A stretch of DNA of 51,578 nucleotides from contig JAJTGY010000028.1 of NCBI GenBank assembly GCA_021298015.1, positions 1-51,578 of the forward strand, given 5' to 3'. This document shows, in pieces, positions 17,576 to 25,610 of this stretch (position 1 is the stretch's first letter; each line of letters starts with the position of its first letter). Under the pieces are notes generated by a model, which was not told the DNA's origin, searched no databases, and saw only the letters and a list, made by a program, of their open reading frames with translations. The translations under genes and the position numbers were made by a program. The DNA comes from Flammeovirgaceae bacterium (GTDB lineage: Bacteria; Bacteroidota; Bacteroidia; Cytophagales; Cyclobacteriaceae).

Positions 17576-18205
17576 TCACTTGTACACCTTCTCGCCAGCT
17601 TTGATTTCCACCGGCAAGATGTTCTCTCGTGGCGGAAAGGGGCAGGAATAGGTATCCACGTAGGCACAGTAGGGGTTATACGCCTTGTTAAAATCCAATT
17701 CGAGGGTAGTGGCACCTTTGATTTTCTTCACCTCCAGATAACGCCCGGCTCCGTAAGTTTCGCGGCCACTGGTCGAATCGGCAAAGGCGCAAAACAGCAT
17801 CCCGCGTTGCGGACCCATCTCCATCGACTCCAGAATCAAAAGCTTCAGTTTCTTTTCCTTCAGCATGAACTCCGCCCAGGCATATTCAAGGTATCGGTTC
17901 TCTTTACCATTGCTGGTAGGCAACACACGCACTTTTTTTTCCTGGATGGGCTCCAACTGGGCCATTACCCGGTAATTGATATCAGGCTCATAGTACGTTA
18001 AGCCGGAGTAGGCCACTCCATTCATTTTGAACGGGGATTGCGAATTGTCGCGCATGAATTTGTCTTTTTCAGCTCGTTCATTGATTAGCACCTGTCCATA
18101 GCCCTCGCCCTGAGGGTTGCCCTGCCGAAGGGTGAGCAGCAGAATGACCGCAAGCACACCTCCAATAAAAAGAATTCCGAATCTTCGGTAGTTAATTGTC
18201 TTCAT
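17576..18205 (-). CDS. DUF1684 family protein
   Basis: The 209-residue protein has an N-terminal membrane anchor (IGGVLAVILLLTL, about 12-24) and a body matching DUF1684. Landmarks are the DKFMRDNSQSPF segment, YYEPDINYRV, YGAGRYLEV, and the C-terminal hallmark LDFNKAYNPYCAY followed by CPFPPREN with two conserved cysteines. The biochemical role is unknown. It starts where RadC ends (adjacent stop and start), so the two are translationally linked. Confidence 0.88.
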   Translation of the reverse strand: MKTINYRRFGILFIGGVLAVILLLTLRQGNPQGEGYGQVLINERAEKDKFMRDNSQSPFKMNGVAYSGLTYYEPDINYRVMAQLEPIQEKKVRVLPTSNGKENRYLEYAWAEFMLKEKKLKLLILESMEMGPQRGMLFCAFADSTSGRETYGAGRYLEVKKIKGATTLELDFNKAYNPYCAYVDTYSCPFPPRENILPVEIKAGEKVYK

Positions 18206-18907
18206 TCAAACCTGTCCGTTATCGGCAAAGCTATAGTACCGCGTGCCAGCCACAATGATATGATCGAGCAGTTGAATCTCCAGCAGCTTGCCGCCTTCTT
18301 TCAATTTCCGGGTGAGGTCAATATCCTGCTGGCTGGCCGAAAGATTGCCGGAGGGGTGATTGTGAGCTACAATGACGCCACTGGCCAACTCTTCCAGAGC
18401 CAGCTTAAAAATGATTTTGGGGTCAGCCACTGTACCACTCACGCCACCTTCGCTGATTCTTCGTTTGGCGATTACGCGATTGGCCCGATTGAGCAGCAGC
18501 ACCCAGAATTCTTCTTTTGGCAAATCCATCAAATCGCCCCGCAGCAATTCGAACGCATCTTTTGAACTCGCGATTTTGGGTTTCGCTTCGGGCTCGAGTT
18601 CTTTTCGTCTTCGCCCCAGTTCCAATGCCGCCACAATAGTAATGGCTTTGGCTTCGCCAATGCCTTTGATCTTCATCAGGTCTTTCACGGTTAGACGGGC
18701 CAGGGAGTGGAGATCGTTGTTAACGTGTTGTAACATTTGGCGCGCGAGCTCTACGGCCGTTATTTTAGTGGTGCCCGTGCCGATGAGAATGGCAATTAGT
18801 TCAGCATCCGATAATGCGCCCGTTCCCTTCATCACAAGTTTCTCCCGGGGCCGGTCTTCAGGCGACCAGTTCTTGATGTTGAGCTTACGTGATTCGTTGA
18901 TTTCCAT
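18206..18907 (-). CDS. radC: RadC family protein (JAMM metalloprotease fold)
   Basis: The 233-residue protein has an N-terminal UPF0758 region, a helix-hairpin-helix part (about 58-100, IKGIGEAKAITI), and a C-terminal MPN/JAMM domain with the metal motif AHNHPSGN, giving His182 and His184, plus Asp195. The name DNA repair protein RadC is historical; a repair role is doubtful and the molecular function is unsettled. It appears to be the first gene of the long minus-strand run ending at rny or the gene after it. Confidence 0.94.
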   Translation of the reverse strand: MEINESRKLNIKNWSPEDRPREKLVMKGTGALSDAELIAILIGTGTTKITAVELARQMLQHVNNDLHSLARLTVKDLMKIKGIGEAKAITIVAALELGRRRKELEPEAKPKIASSKDAFELLRGDLMDLPKEEFWVLLLNRANRVIAKRRISEGGVSGTVADPKIIFKLALEELASGVIVAHNHPSGNLSASQQDIDLTRKLKEGGKLLEIQLLDHIIVAGTRYYSFADNGQV

Positions 18908-18925
18908 ACGTAGCGGTGGTCAATT

Positions 18926-19369
18926 TCAACTTTTGTTTCCCCTTCCAGGCAGCAGCCCACAATGCCGCGGCATATTTTCCGCCCGGATCAGGGTAAAATC
19001 TTCCAGGATACCGGAGTGGGGTATCGCTTTGGGCTGGGTTCGGGCTGAAAACGAAATTAATGAAAAGTCCACACCGGGGATGTCAGCTTCCCCAAGATCA
19101 GGCACCAGCGGATCAGCCGGGACCGTCTCAATCGGCACCAGCGGCTTCAATTCAACTCGTTCTGCAGTGCCCAACCCGTGCAGAACCGCAACGTTTCCAC
19201 AGCACTTGCCCGGGGCCCGAAAAGAGTCAGCGATTCGGATGTGGCCAATCCCGAAAGGCTCACGCACTGTCGGCCGGGCTCGATTGGAAAACCAGGCAAC
19301 ACGAACAATAGTTCCTGCAAGCGTGCGCACAAGGGTGAAGGTAGGAAATGACCTGGGAAATCTCGCCAA
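18926..19369 (-). CDS. Doubtful open reading frame in an otherwise gene-free stretch
   Basis: The interval 18908-19500 holds no recognisable gene. The best minus-strand candidate is a 147-codon frame with a TTG start, rich in Pro, Arg and Ala, with no domain I can name. An overlapping minus frame (19260-19442) carries a plausible segment NGTARTIIGVIGEISQV, so a frameshifted, decaying gene is possible. A plus-strand frame is also open across the region but is mostly antisense to radC. I do not recognise an RNA gene here: RNase P, tmRNA and 6S landmarks were looked for by eye without success. Confidence 0.25.
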   Translation of the reverse strand: MARFPRSFPTFTLVRTLAGTIVRVAWFSNRARPTVREPFGIGHIRIADSFRAPGKCCGNVAVLHGLGTAERVELKPLVPIETVPADPLVPDLGEADIPGVDFSLISFSARTQPKAIPHSGILEDFTLIRAENMPRHCGLLPGRGNKS

Positions 19370-19442
19370 TTACCCCGATGATTGTTCGGGCGGTTCCGTT
19401 CGGCCTCAAGCCAAAATCAGCAACACGTGAAAAGAATGGCAA

Positions 19443-19489
19443 TAAAAAAACCTTCTCCGGATTACCGTGTGGGCGGAGAAGGGAAAAAA
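19443..19489 (-). terminator. Rho-independent terminator of rpsT
   Basis: The inverted repeat CCTTCTCCG (19451-19459) and CGGAGAAGG (19474-19482) forms a 9-bp stem. It is flanked on both sides by A/T runs, so it can serve either strand. It lies just downstream of the rpsT stop. Confidence 0.8.
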
Positions 19490-19500
19490 TAAGATTGTAC

Positions 19501-19755
19501 TTACTTCAGTTTATTAACGGTCTTGGTCAGGCGCGACTTCTGGTTCGCAGCCTTTTTCCAATGGATGATGTTCTTCTTCGCCAGCTTGTCCAGCATGGCT
19601 GTTACGTCCTTGAGCAAAGCCTGGGCTTCGTCTTTTTTGGTGGTCGTCAATAGTTTTTTCACGGCTGTGCGCGTGGTCTTGTGCTGGTAGCGGTTGCGCT
19701 CTCGCTTGGCCTCGTTTGCCCGTATTCTCTTTTCGGCTGATTTATGGTTTGCCAT
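19501..19755 (-). CDS. rpsT: 30S ribosomal protein S20
   Basis: From the ATG at 19755 the protein has 84 residues and starts with MANHKSAEKRIRANEAKRER, the classic S20 N terminus, followed by RTAVKKLL and a lysine-rich helical C terminus (KAANQKSRLTKTVNKL). The longer frame starting upstream would add 17 non-conserved residues overlapping the promoter and is rejected. S20 binds 16S rRNA early in small-subunit assembly. The gene has its own promoter and terminator. Confidence 0.96.
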   Translation of the reverse strand: MANHKSAEKRIRANEAKRERNRYQHKTTRTAVKKLLTTTKKDEAQALLKDVTAMLDKLAKKNIIHWKKAANQKSRLTKTVNKLK

Positions 19756-19775
19756 AGTCTTCTTTAAAAGGAGCG

Positions 19776-19806
19776 CAAAGGTACACGCAAGATTTGGAAT
19801 GAACAA
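19776..19806 (-). promoter_or_regulatory. Bacteroidota-type promoter of rpsT
   Basis: On the minus strand TTG (19804-19806) is followed by 20 bases and then TACCTTTG (19776-19783), a good match to the Bacteroidota -33/-7 pattern TTG-N19-TAnnTTTG. The start codon is 20 nt further on, leaving room for a short leader. Confidence 0.7.
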
Positions 19807-19842
19807 GCCGGGACATTGACCCGGTCAGGATATCTTCGGGAG

Positions 19843-20817
19843 ATGAATAATCATCGTTTTTTGGGTTTTTTGGGCGTTTTGACGGTTTTGGCCCTTTCCG
19901 CGGGCTGGGGCTTTTTTGCCCATCCCAAGATCAATCGACTGGCAGTATTTACCCTGCCACCCCCGATGGTGGGGTTCTACAAGAAGAATATTCAATACCT
20001 GGCCGAGGCTAGCGTAAACCCCGATCGCAGACGTTATGCCGTGGTGGGCGAAGCACCGCGTCATTTCATCGACCTGGATGCGTATGGCGACAGCGCGGCC
20101 TGGACATTACCCCGCTATTGGAACCAGGCGGTCGAACGAATCCCGGAAGATACGCTTCAGACACACGGAATCCTGCCCTGGCATGTATACCGGATGTACC
20201 TTCAATTGCGCGATGCTTTTTTGGTGCGCGATCCGGCCAAAATACTGCGGCTCTCAGCCGAGCTGGGTCACTATGTAGCAGACGCACACGTGCCGCTGCA
20301 CACCACCCGAAACTATAACGGACAGTTTTCGGGACAGGAGGGTATCCACGCGTTTTGGGAGTCGCGCCTGCCCGAGTTGTTTGCCGAAGAATATGACTTT
20401 TTTGTTGGGGCAGCCGCTTATGAACCACAGGTTCAGGGGCGCATCTGGCGCGTGGTAGCCCATACCCATGCGCTCGTTGATTCTGTGCTTCGCCTGGAAA
20501 AGCAGCTCAGCGAGCGTCACCCGAACTCACGATTCAGTTTTGAAACACGCGGCAAGCAGACCGTAAAGGTGTACTCGCTCCACTACTCGCGCGAGTATCA
20601 CCGGGCATTGCGGGGTATGGTCGAGCGTCAAATGCGAGGTAGTATCAAAACAACAGCCGATCTGTGGTACTCCGCGTGGATCGATGGTGGGCAGCCGGAT
20701 TTGAATGCCTTGCTGACCTACAACCCAACGGAAGAGGAGATACGTCAACGCGAAGAGGAGCTAAAGCTTTGGAAGCAACGCAGTCAGGTGGTACGCGATC
20801 ATGAGGTGGATAACTGA
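19843..20817 (+). CDS. Zinc-dependent phospholipase C / S1-P1 nuclease-fold protein
   Basis: From the ATG at 19843 the protein has 324 residues with an N-terminal hydrophobic segment (FLGFLGVLTVLALSAGWGFF), a signal peptide or anchor. The mature part carries the metal-ligand pattern of the phospholipase C/S1-P1 fold: FFAHPKINRLAVF, HFIDLDAYG, LPWHVYRMY and ELGHYVADAHVPLHTT, followed by an EGIHAFWE segment. Three zinc ions are typical of this fold. It should be exported and hydrolyse phosphoester bonds in lipids or nucleic acids; which one is not determinable here. The annotated start gives a conventional signal peptide, unlike the longer frame. Confidence 0.82.
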   Translation: MNNHRFLGFLGVLTVLALSAGWGFFAHPKINRLAVFTLPPPMVGFYKKNIQYLAEASVNPDRRRYAVVGEAPRHFIDLDAYGDSAAWTLPRYWNQAVERIPEDTLQTHGILPWHVYRMYLQLRDAFLVRDPAKILRLSAELGHYVADAHVPLHTTRNYNGQFSGQEGIHAFWESRLPELFAEEYDFFVGAAAYEPQVQGRIWRVVAHTHALVDSVLRLEKQLSERHPNSRFSFETRGKQTVKVYSLHYSREYHRALRGMVERQMRGSIKTTADLWYSAWIDGGQPDLNALLTYNPTEEEIRQREEELKLWKQRSQVVRDHEVDN

Positions 20818-20830
20818 ATGATTGTTTTTA

Positions 20831-20960
20831 GGGCATCTCTAAAAACCTCGACCTGTCATACCGGACTGGTCCCGGTATCTGCTTCGGTGTGGTTAGAATG
20901 GGATTCCGGCACAAGGGCCGGAATGACATTTAGTTTTATCGGTGGGTTTTAGAGATGCCC
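20831..20960. repeat. MITE-like palindromic element
   Basis: A 130-bp element is bounded by perfect 14-bp inverted repeats: GGGCATCTCTAAAA (20831-20844) and TTTTAGAGATGCCC (20947-20960). Inside are two smaller hairpins, ATACCGG/CCGGTAT (20858-20864 and 20872-20878) and ATTCCGGC/GCCGGAAT (20903-20910 and 20917-20924). The inner arms TGTCATACCGG and CCGGAATGACA are also complementary apart from one position. There is no coding capacity. It resembles a non-autonomous transposon remnant or REP-like repeat; no clear target duplication is visible. Confidence 0.75.
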
Positions 20961-20961
20961 C

Positions 20962-21540
20962 TTATTTATTCAAGCTATCGACTGTTACCGGCTGGCTCTC
21001 CACTACCTGCTTCAGGCTCGTGAGCCCATCTTCGTAAAATGGACCGAGCGCACGGTCGATAAATAAGCCAAATGCTTTTCCAAGGGCCGAGTTCACCATC
21101 CCGGTTCCCTTCACGTCCCCATCATAATGCCAGGTCACCTTTGTGCCCTCGGGCACTTCTTCCAGTTCCAACGTGGCGAAATAGTCACCTTTCATATCGC
21201 CAAATGCCATTCCGTTCTTTACCATTTTATTTTCAACGGCTTCAACAATCCATTGTGAGCCAGCGCCTACGTTGGGGTTTTCGCTCACCCAACTCATTCT
21301 GGCACCTACTCCGCTCTCGGGTCCCTCGTAGGTATAGCGCGTGTTGGGGTCTAATTTGGCCCAGGGAGACCACGCATTGAAATTTTTGAAGCTGATGAGC
21401 TGTTGATACACGCTGGCCGGAGGTGCTTGAATGACTACCGAGCGTTGCATGTGACTTTGGGGAGATTTAAATACCAGCACCATGGCAATGACAGCCACAA
21501 CACCGGCAAACGCGAAACCAAGGGTTTTTAGGGCTTTCAT
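20962..21540 (-). CDS. SRPBCC family (polyketide cyclase/START-like) protein, membrane-anchored
   Basis: The 192-residue protein has an N-terminal membrane helix (FAFAGVVAVIAMVLVF) and then an SRPBCC fold. Characteristic parts are RSVVIQAPPASVYQQL, FKNFNAWSPWAKLDPN, TYEGPESGVGARMSW, and the C-terminal helix with LFIDRALGPFYEDGLTSL. Such proteins form a hydrophobic cavity for a ligand; the ligand is unknown. Its stop lies directly at the edge of the palindromic element, which may have modified its 3' end or supply the transcript end. Confidence 0.85.
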   Translation of the reverse strand: MKALKTLGFAFAGVVAVIAMVLVFKSPQSHMQRSVVIQAPPASVYQQLISFKNFNAWSPWAKLDPNTRYTYEGPESGVGARMSWVSENPNVGAGSQWIVEAVENKMVKNGMAFGDMKGDYFATLELEEVPEGTKVTWHYDGDVKGTGMVNSALGKAFGLFIDRALGPFYEDGLTSLKQVVESQPVTVDSLNK

Positions 21541-21699
21541 ACGGTTGGGGTTATGTTTTGGGGATTACGAAGATAAAAATTTATCGGAATTTCCAAAGGC
21601 CCAGCGGGCTTGGGTTGCTGTGTTGCTGACGTTCGGTGTAACCGGCCTGTTGTTATTGTCTGAAAAAAGTTGATACTTAGGGAAACTTAATCCAACCTT

Positions 21700-22155
21700 A
21701 TGAGCTTGTTTACTGATCCCAACCGCATTCCGGAGAACTATGGGCTACGCATTGCCGGAGGCCTCGCGGTGTATTTTGTTGTCATGCATTTTGCCGGCCT
21801 CGGCCATCATGTAGAATTGCGGCTGCTCAACCTGCTTATACAGGCGGCCGGCATTTACTTTGCCCTCAAAAAATTTAAGCAAACGCACGAAGATCACATG
21901 AACTACTTCCGCGGCTTGGTGACGGGCGTAGCCACGGGCGCTATTGGTTCAATTCTGTTTGCCGTTTTCATGTTCATTTGGATGAAAGCGGATGCTTCGC
22001 TGATGGCGTCCATTATTGAAAACGAACCGATGGGGCGCTATCTCAATGCCTACATGGCATCCTTTATCGTAGCGCTTGAGGGTGTTTTCAGCGGCTTACT
22101 GGTAACCTTTGTGCTGATCAACTACGTGGATACCGATGAAGTGACCGAGTCGTAA
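21700..22155 (+). CDS. DUF4199 family membrane protein
   Basis: The 151-residue protein has four hydrophobic helices (about 18-30, 40-53, 70-93 and 120-142). The central loop KKFKQTHEDHMNYFRGLVTG is typical of DUF4199, a family largely confined to Bacteroidota. No function is established. It is followed by a terminator hairpin. Confidence 0.8.
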   Translation: MSLFTDPNRIPENYGLRIAGGLAVYFVVMHFAGLGHHVELRLLNLLIQAAGIYFALKKFKQTHEDHMNYFRGLVTGVATGAIGSILFAVFMFIWMKADASLMASIIENEPMGRYLNAYMASFIVALEGVFSGLLVTFVLINYVDTDEVTES

Positions 22156-22157
22156 GG

Positions 22158-22196
22158 AGGCTTTGAGCCGGGTTTGCAAAAGCCTTTTGGTTTTTT
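22158..22196 (+). terminator. Rho-independent terminator after the DUF4199 gene
   Basis: AGGCTTT (22158-22164) pairs with AAAGCCT (22179-22185), followed by TTTGGTTTTTT. It starts 2 nt after the stop codon and separates this gene from the aminopeptidase gene. Confidence 0.65.
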
Positions 22197-22272
22197 CCCC
22201 GGGTCGGGCATCGGTTCAGTCAGGTGATTGTGCAATAATTCGAGTAATTTTCAGCTCTTGATTTTTACACCT

Positions 22273-23571
22273 ATGCGCTATTCACCGGCCCCAGCTGCCT
22301 TGTACATCCGAAACCGGAAAAGGTTAACTCAAAAACTGAAGTCAAATTCACTGGCGTTGTTTAACAGCAACGACATCATGCCGACTAATGCCGATGGCAC
22401 GATGGCGTTCCGGCAGAATAACAATTTACTCTATCTCAGTGGAGTTGATCAGGAAGAAAGCATCCTCATTCTCTGTCCGGATTTTCCGGACAAGCGGTAT
22501 CGCGAGGTTTTGTTTTTGCGCGAAACGAGTGAGCAAATCGCCATTTGGGAGGGCCACAAGCTGACCAGGGAAGAGGCACGTCAACTTTCCGGGGTCGAAA
22601 CCGTGTTGTGGCTTTCCGAATTCCCCAAATTGTTCCATCACCTGATGGCTATGGGGGGCGTGCTGCAAGTCTACCTCGATACAAATGAGCACTACCGGGC
22701 CGATGTGGTGGTGGAAACACGCAACGCCCGCTTCATCGATTGGTGCCAAAAGCAATACCCGTTGCACACGTATGAACGTGCGGCACCGCTGCTGGCCGAA
22801 CTTCGGGCTGTGAAACAACCCGAAGAAATCAAACAACTTCAAAAGGCGTGTGACATTACGAACCTCGCTTTTCGAAGAGTATTGAGCTTTGTGAATCCCG
22901 GGGTTAAGGAATACGAAATTGAGGCTGAGTTTATTCACGAATTTATTCGCCAGGGTTCACGCGGTTTTGCCTACACACCCATTATTGCCTCCGGTGCAAA
23001 CGCGTGTGTACTGCATTACATCGAAAATGATCAAGCGTGCAAACCGGGCGATGTATTGTTATTGGATGTGGGTGCGGAATACGGAAACTATAATGCTGAT
23101 ATGACGCGCTGCCTGCCCGTGAGCGGGCGCTTCACCAAACGCCAGAAGGACGTATACCAGGCAGTGTTGAGGGTGATGCGAGGGGCCATGAAACTACTGC
23201 ACCCCGGGGCATTGTATTTCGAGTATCACCGGGAAGTACAACGCTTGATGGAAACGGAGTTGCTCAAGCTGAAACTCATCGACAAGACAGACATCAAAAA
23301 CCAGACAAAGGAAAAACCGGTGGTAGGGAAGTATTTCATGCATGGTACGGGGCACCATTTAGGCCTGGATGTTCACGATGTGGGCAACATGTACCACAAA
23401 ATCGTGGAAGGCATGGTGTGGACGGTGGAGCCGGGAATCTACATTCGGGAGGAGAAGCTCGGCATCCGGTTGGAAAATAATGTCGTGATTGGCAAAAGCG
23501 GATTGTTAGATCTGATGAAAAACATTCCGTTGGAGGCCGAGGAAATTGAAGATCTGATGAATGCAAGATAA
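22273..23571 (+). CDS. pepP: Xaa-Pro aminopeptidase (aminopeptidase P)
   Basis: From the ATG at 22273 the protein has 432 residues. The N-terminal creatinase-like domain (about 1-170) is followed by a pita-bread peptidase M24 domain. The five metal ligands are visible: Asp in LLDVGAEYG, Asp in YNADMTRC, His in HGTGHHLGLDVHD, Glu in VEPGIYI and Glu in IRLENNVVI. It removes N-terminal residues preceding proline. The extra 15 codons of the longer frame are not family-like and are rejected. Confidence 0.93.
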   Translation: MRYSPAPAALYIRNRKRLTQKLKSNSLALFNSNDIMPTNADGTMAFRQNNNLLYLSGVDQEESILILCPDFPDKRYREVLFLRETSEQIAIWEGHKLTREEARQLSGVETVLWLSEFPKLFHHLMAMGGVLQVYLDTNEHYRADVVVETRNARFIDWCQKQYPLHTYERAAPLLAELRAVKQPEEIKQLQKACDITNLAFRRVLSFVNPGVKEYEIEAEFIHEFIRQGSRGFAYTPIIASGANACVLHYIENDQACKPGDVLLLDVGAEYGNYNADMTRCLPVSGRFTKRQKDVYQAVLRVMRGAMKLLHPGALYFEYHREVQRLMETELLKLKLIDKTDIKNQTKEKPVVGKYFMHGTGHHLGLDVHDVGNMYHKIVEGMVWTVEPGIYIREEKLGIRLENNVVIGKSGLLDLMKNIPLEAEEIEDLMNAR

Positions 23572-23572
23572 T

Positions 23573-24364
23573 ATGAAATCCGTGCTTCCGTTGTTGGCTT
23601 TGGTTCTGCTGGGCTTTGTCTGCCAAAGTCATGAATTCTGGCTGGAGCCGAAAAAATTTCGCTTTGCCGTGGGTGACGTGATGAACGTGAACTTTCGCGT
23701 GGGCGAGAACTTTCGGGGTGAACTCTGGGACATGAAACGCCACAGGGCGGAGAACGTAACCCTGCACACAACTGTTGGGCCGGCCGATCTCACCAAAACG
23801 GTGAAAGCAACCAAAGACAACCACCTGAGTTACAAGTTTACGCGGGCGGGTACCCATCTGGTGACGCTTCGGAGTAATGCAGCATTTATCAAATTGTCGG
23901 GTAGTGACTTTAATGCCTACCTGAAGGAGGACGGACTGGAGGATATTTTGGCGCAACGCCAGCACGCCAATGTACAAGATTCGGTGCGCGAGTTCTACAC
24001 GCGTTTTGCCAAGTTACTCGTACAAGTGGGGCCGACCACAGATAATACCTATATGAAAAGGGCAGGATTGGATCATGAGATTGTGCCCTTGTTGAATCCC
24101 TACGCCATAAAATCAGGTGCCTACATGAAATGTCAGGTTTGGCTGAATGGCCAACTGAGAAAGCATGCCTTGGTGAAAGTGTGGAGTTCGTATAACGGTA
24201 CCACGTTCCTGCAAAACATCTACACGGAGAGTGACGGTACCGTCACCTTTCCGATTGGCACACCGGGGCGCTGGATGGTGAGTTCAGTCGCGATGGCTGC
24301 CTCCACCAAGGCAGGAGCTGACTACGAAAGCAAATGGGCGAGTTTAGTGTTTGAAATACAATGA
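23573..24364 (+). CDS. DUF4198 family exported protein
   Basis: From the ATG at 23573 the protein has 263 residues with a signal peptide (VLPLLALVLLGFVC). The mature part opens with SHEFWLEPKKF, typical of DUF4198, a beta-rich family that includes proteins linked to nickel or cobalt uptake, with a GTHLV strand and a C-terminal carboxypeptidase-regulatory-like part (KVWSSYNGTTFLQNIYTESD). The HEFWL histidine could bind metal. It begins 1 nt after pepP stops. No transport components lie nearby, so the metal role is only a family hint. Confidence 0.78.
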   Translation: MKSVLPLLALVLLGFVCQSHEFWLEPKKFRFAVGDVMNVNFRVGENFRGELWDMKRHRAENVTLHTTVGPADLTKTVKATKDNHLSYKFTRAGTHLVTLRSNAAFIKLSGSDFNAYLKEDGLEDILAQRQHANVQDSVREFYTRFAKLLVQVGPTTDNTYMKRAGLDHEIVPLLNPYAIKSGAYMKCQVWLNGQLRKHALVKVWSSYNGTTFLQNIYTESDGTVTFPIGTPGRWMVSSVAMAASTKAGADYESKWASLVFEIQ

Positions 24365-24365
24365 A

Positions 24366-24791
24366 ATGAACAATCCGATTGACTCTTCAAAAGCCCCCGA
24401 GCCCGTAGGGCCTTACCCACACGCCAGGCGTGTCGGCAACCTGTTGTTTTTATCCGGGGTGGGGCCCCGCAAACGCGACAGCAGGGATATCCCCGGGGTG
24501 GTGCTGGATGAAAACCGGAACATACTGTCCTACGACATCGAAACGCAATGCCATTCGGTTTTTCAAAACGTGCGTTTTGTGCTTGAAGCCTCCGGTGCCC
24601 GGTGGGAGGATTTGGTTGATGTGACCGTGTACCTCACGAACATGAAAAAGGACTTTCCGGTAATGAACAAGATTTATGCTGAGTATTTCCCGGACAAGGC
24701 CACGCAACCCTGCCGCACCACCGTTGAAGTGGGGGCGCTGCCAACGCCCATTGCCATCGAATTAAAGTGTATGGCGGTTATTCGCGACTAA
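24366..24791 (+). CDS. RidA family protein, 2-aminomuconate deaminase-like
   Basis: From the ATG at 24366 the protein has 141 residues. It shows the YjgF/YER057c/RidA fold: VGPYPHARRVGNLLFLSGVG, the DETQCHSVFQNVR-like helix, and QPCRTTVEV, whose Arg matches the residue that binds the substrate carboxylate in RidA. An insertion near residue 35-50 (GVVLDENRN) is shared with 2-aminomuconate deaminase-like members. Likely role: hydrolysis of reactive enamine/imine intermediates or a deaminase step in aromatic or tryptophan catabolism. The first five codons of the longer frame overlap the upstream stop; it converges with the IscA-like gene by a 4-nt overlap. Confidence 0.85.
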   Translation: MNNPIDSSKAPEPVGPYPHARRVGNLLFLSGVGPRKRDSRDIPGVVLDENRNILSYDIETQCHSVFQNVRFVLEASGARWEDLVDVTVYLTNMKKDFPVMNKIYAEYFPDKATQPCRTTVEVGALPTPIAIELKCMAVIRD

Positions 24792-25114
24792 ACCGCGAAG
24801 CTTTCCCCACACCCGCAGGTGCGTGAGGCGTTGGGATTAATGAACTGAAATCCTTTGCCGTTCAGTCCGTCTGAAAAATCCAGCGTTGTGCCCAACAGGT
24901 ACAGCAGACTTTTCTTATCCACCAGAATTTTTATCCCTTTGTCTTCGAACACCTGATCGTTGGGTTGGAGGGCGTCATCGAAATTCAAATCGTACATCAA
25001 CCCCGAGCACCCTCCGCCCTTTACCATCACCCGGATGTTGTGCAGGTCGGTGCGCCCTTCCTGCTTGCGAAGTTCAATTATGCGGTCTTTGGCTTTTTCA
25101 GTTACACTGATCAT
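24788..25114 (-). CDS. HesB/IscA family iron-sulfur cluster assembly protein
   Basis: The 108-residue protein has the A-type carrier pattern: ISVTEKAKDRI at the N terminus, GGGCSGLMYDL with the first cysteine, DFSDGLNGKGF, and the C-terminal CGCGESFAV with the other two cysteines. A-type carriers hold and pass on iron-sulfur clusters. Without other suf genes in the window the specific paralogue (IscA, SufA or ErpA) cannot be named. It is 9 nt downstream of an unknown gene on the same strand. Confidence 0.92.
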   Translation of the reverse strand: MISVTEKAKDRIIELRKQEGRTDLHNIRVMVKGGGCSGLMYDLNFDDALQPNDQVFEDKGIKILVDKKSLLYLLGTTLDFSDGLNGKGFQFINPNASRTCGCGESFAV

Positions 25115-25123
25115 ATCGGATAA

Positions 25124-25546
25124 TTACGCTACAGGATTCAAGACAACACTAAAAACAGTCAGGGTGTTCCGGTCGCGGCCGTAATACAACTTTTCGAGGG
25201 CATCCATAATGTTGCTCGCCCGAAAATAGGAGGTATGCAGTTCTTTATCACCCTTCATCACCCATTGTATGGTGTACGAGTTTTCTTTTTCTTTATAGCT
25301 CTGCACATACGCCAACATTTTACGAAGCGCGTCAACTTTGTCGGCCCCGGTTTCGGAATGAAAGAGAAAAGACTGGTTATGCCTTGGATTGATCGTGATC
25401 AGATCCAACTTGACCTTTCCATCTACCTGCGAGAATTCAAACACCAGATCGCTGGTGCGCAAACCGAGGTATTCCTTTATTTGCTGCTGGATGCGCGCGG
25501 CCTCCACATGCACGTCACTAACCGGTTCGGCACCCACTTTTGGCAT
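25124..25546 (-). CDS. Conserved-looking protein of unknown function
   Basis: With the ATG at 25546 the protein has 140 residues, no signal peptide and no motif I can name. Segments such as LVFEFSQVDGKVKLDLI and SYTIQWVMKGDKELHTSYFRASN suggest an alternating beta-sheet with flanking helices. The longer frame reaching 25813 overlaps the epimerase gene antisense and is rejected. It precedes the IscA-like gene by 9 nt and may share its transcript, so a link to iron-sulfur proteins is possible but unproven. Confidence 0.6.
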   Translation of the reverse strand: MPKVGAEPVSDVHVEAARIQQQIKEYLGLRTSDLVFEFSQVDGKVKLDLITINPRHNQSFLFHSETGADKVDALRKMLAYVQSYKEKENSYTIQWVMKGDKELHTSYFRASNIMDALEKLYYGRDRNTLTVFSVVLNPVA

Positions 25547-25610
25547 GATGTTAAAACTATAAGTAAATTGGAAAAGTTTCCGATCGGCAAATTTACGAAA
25601 CAAAGAGAAT

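Noticed and set aside
17524-17715. N-terminal extension of the NYN gene to 240 residues
   Set aside because: It overlaps the DUF1684 gene, and the NYN signature begins exactly at the internal ATG at 17523.
18372-19430. 352-codon plus-strand open frame
   Set aside because: Most of it is antisense to radC, its composition is Ser/Arg/Pro-rich and no family features are seen; the radC frame on the other strand is certain.
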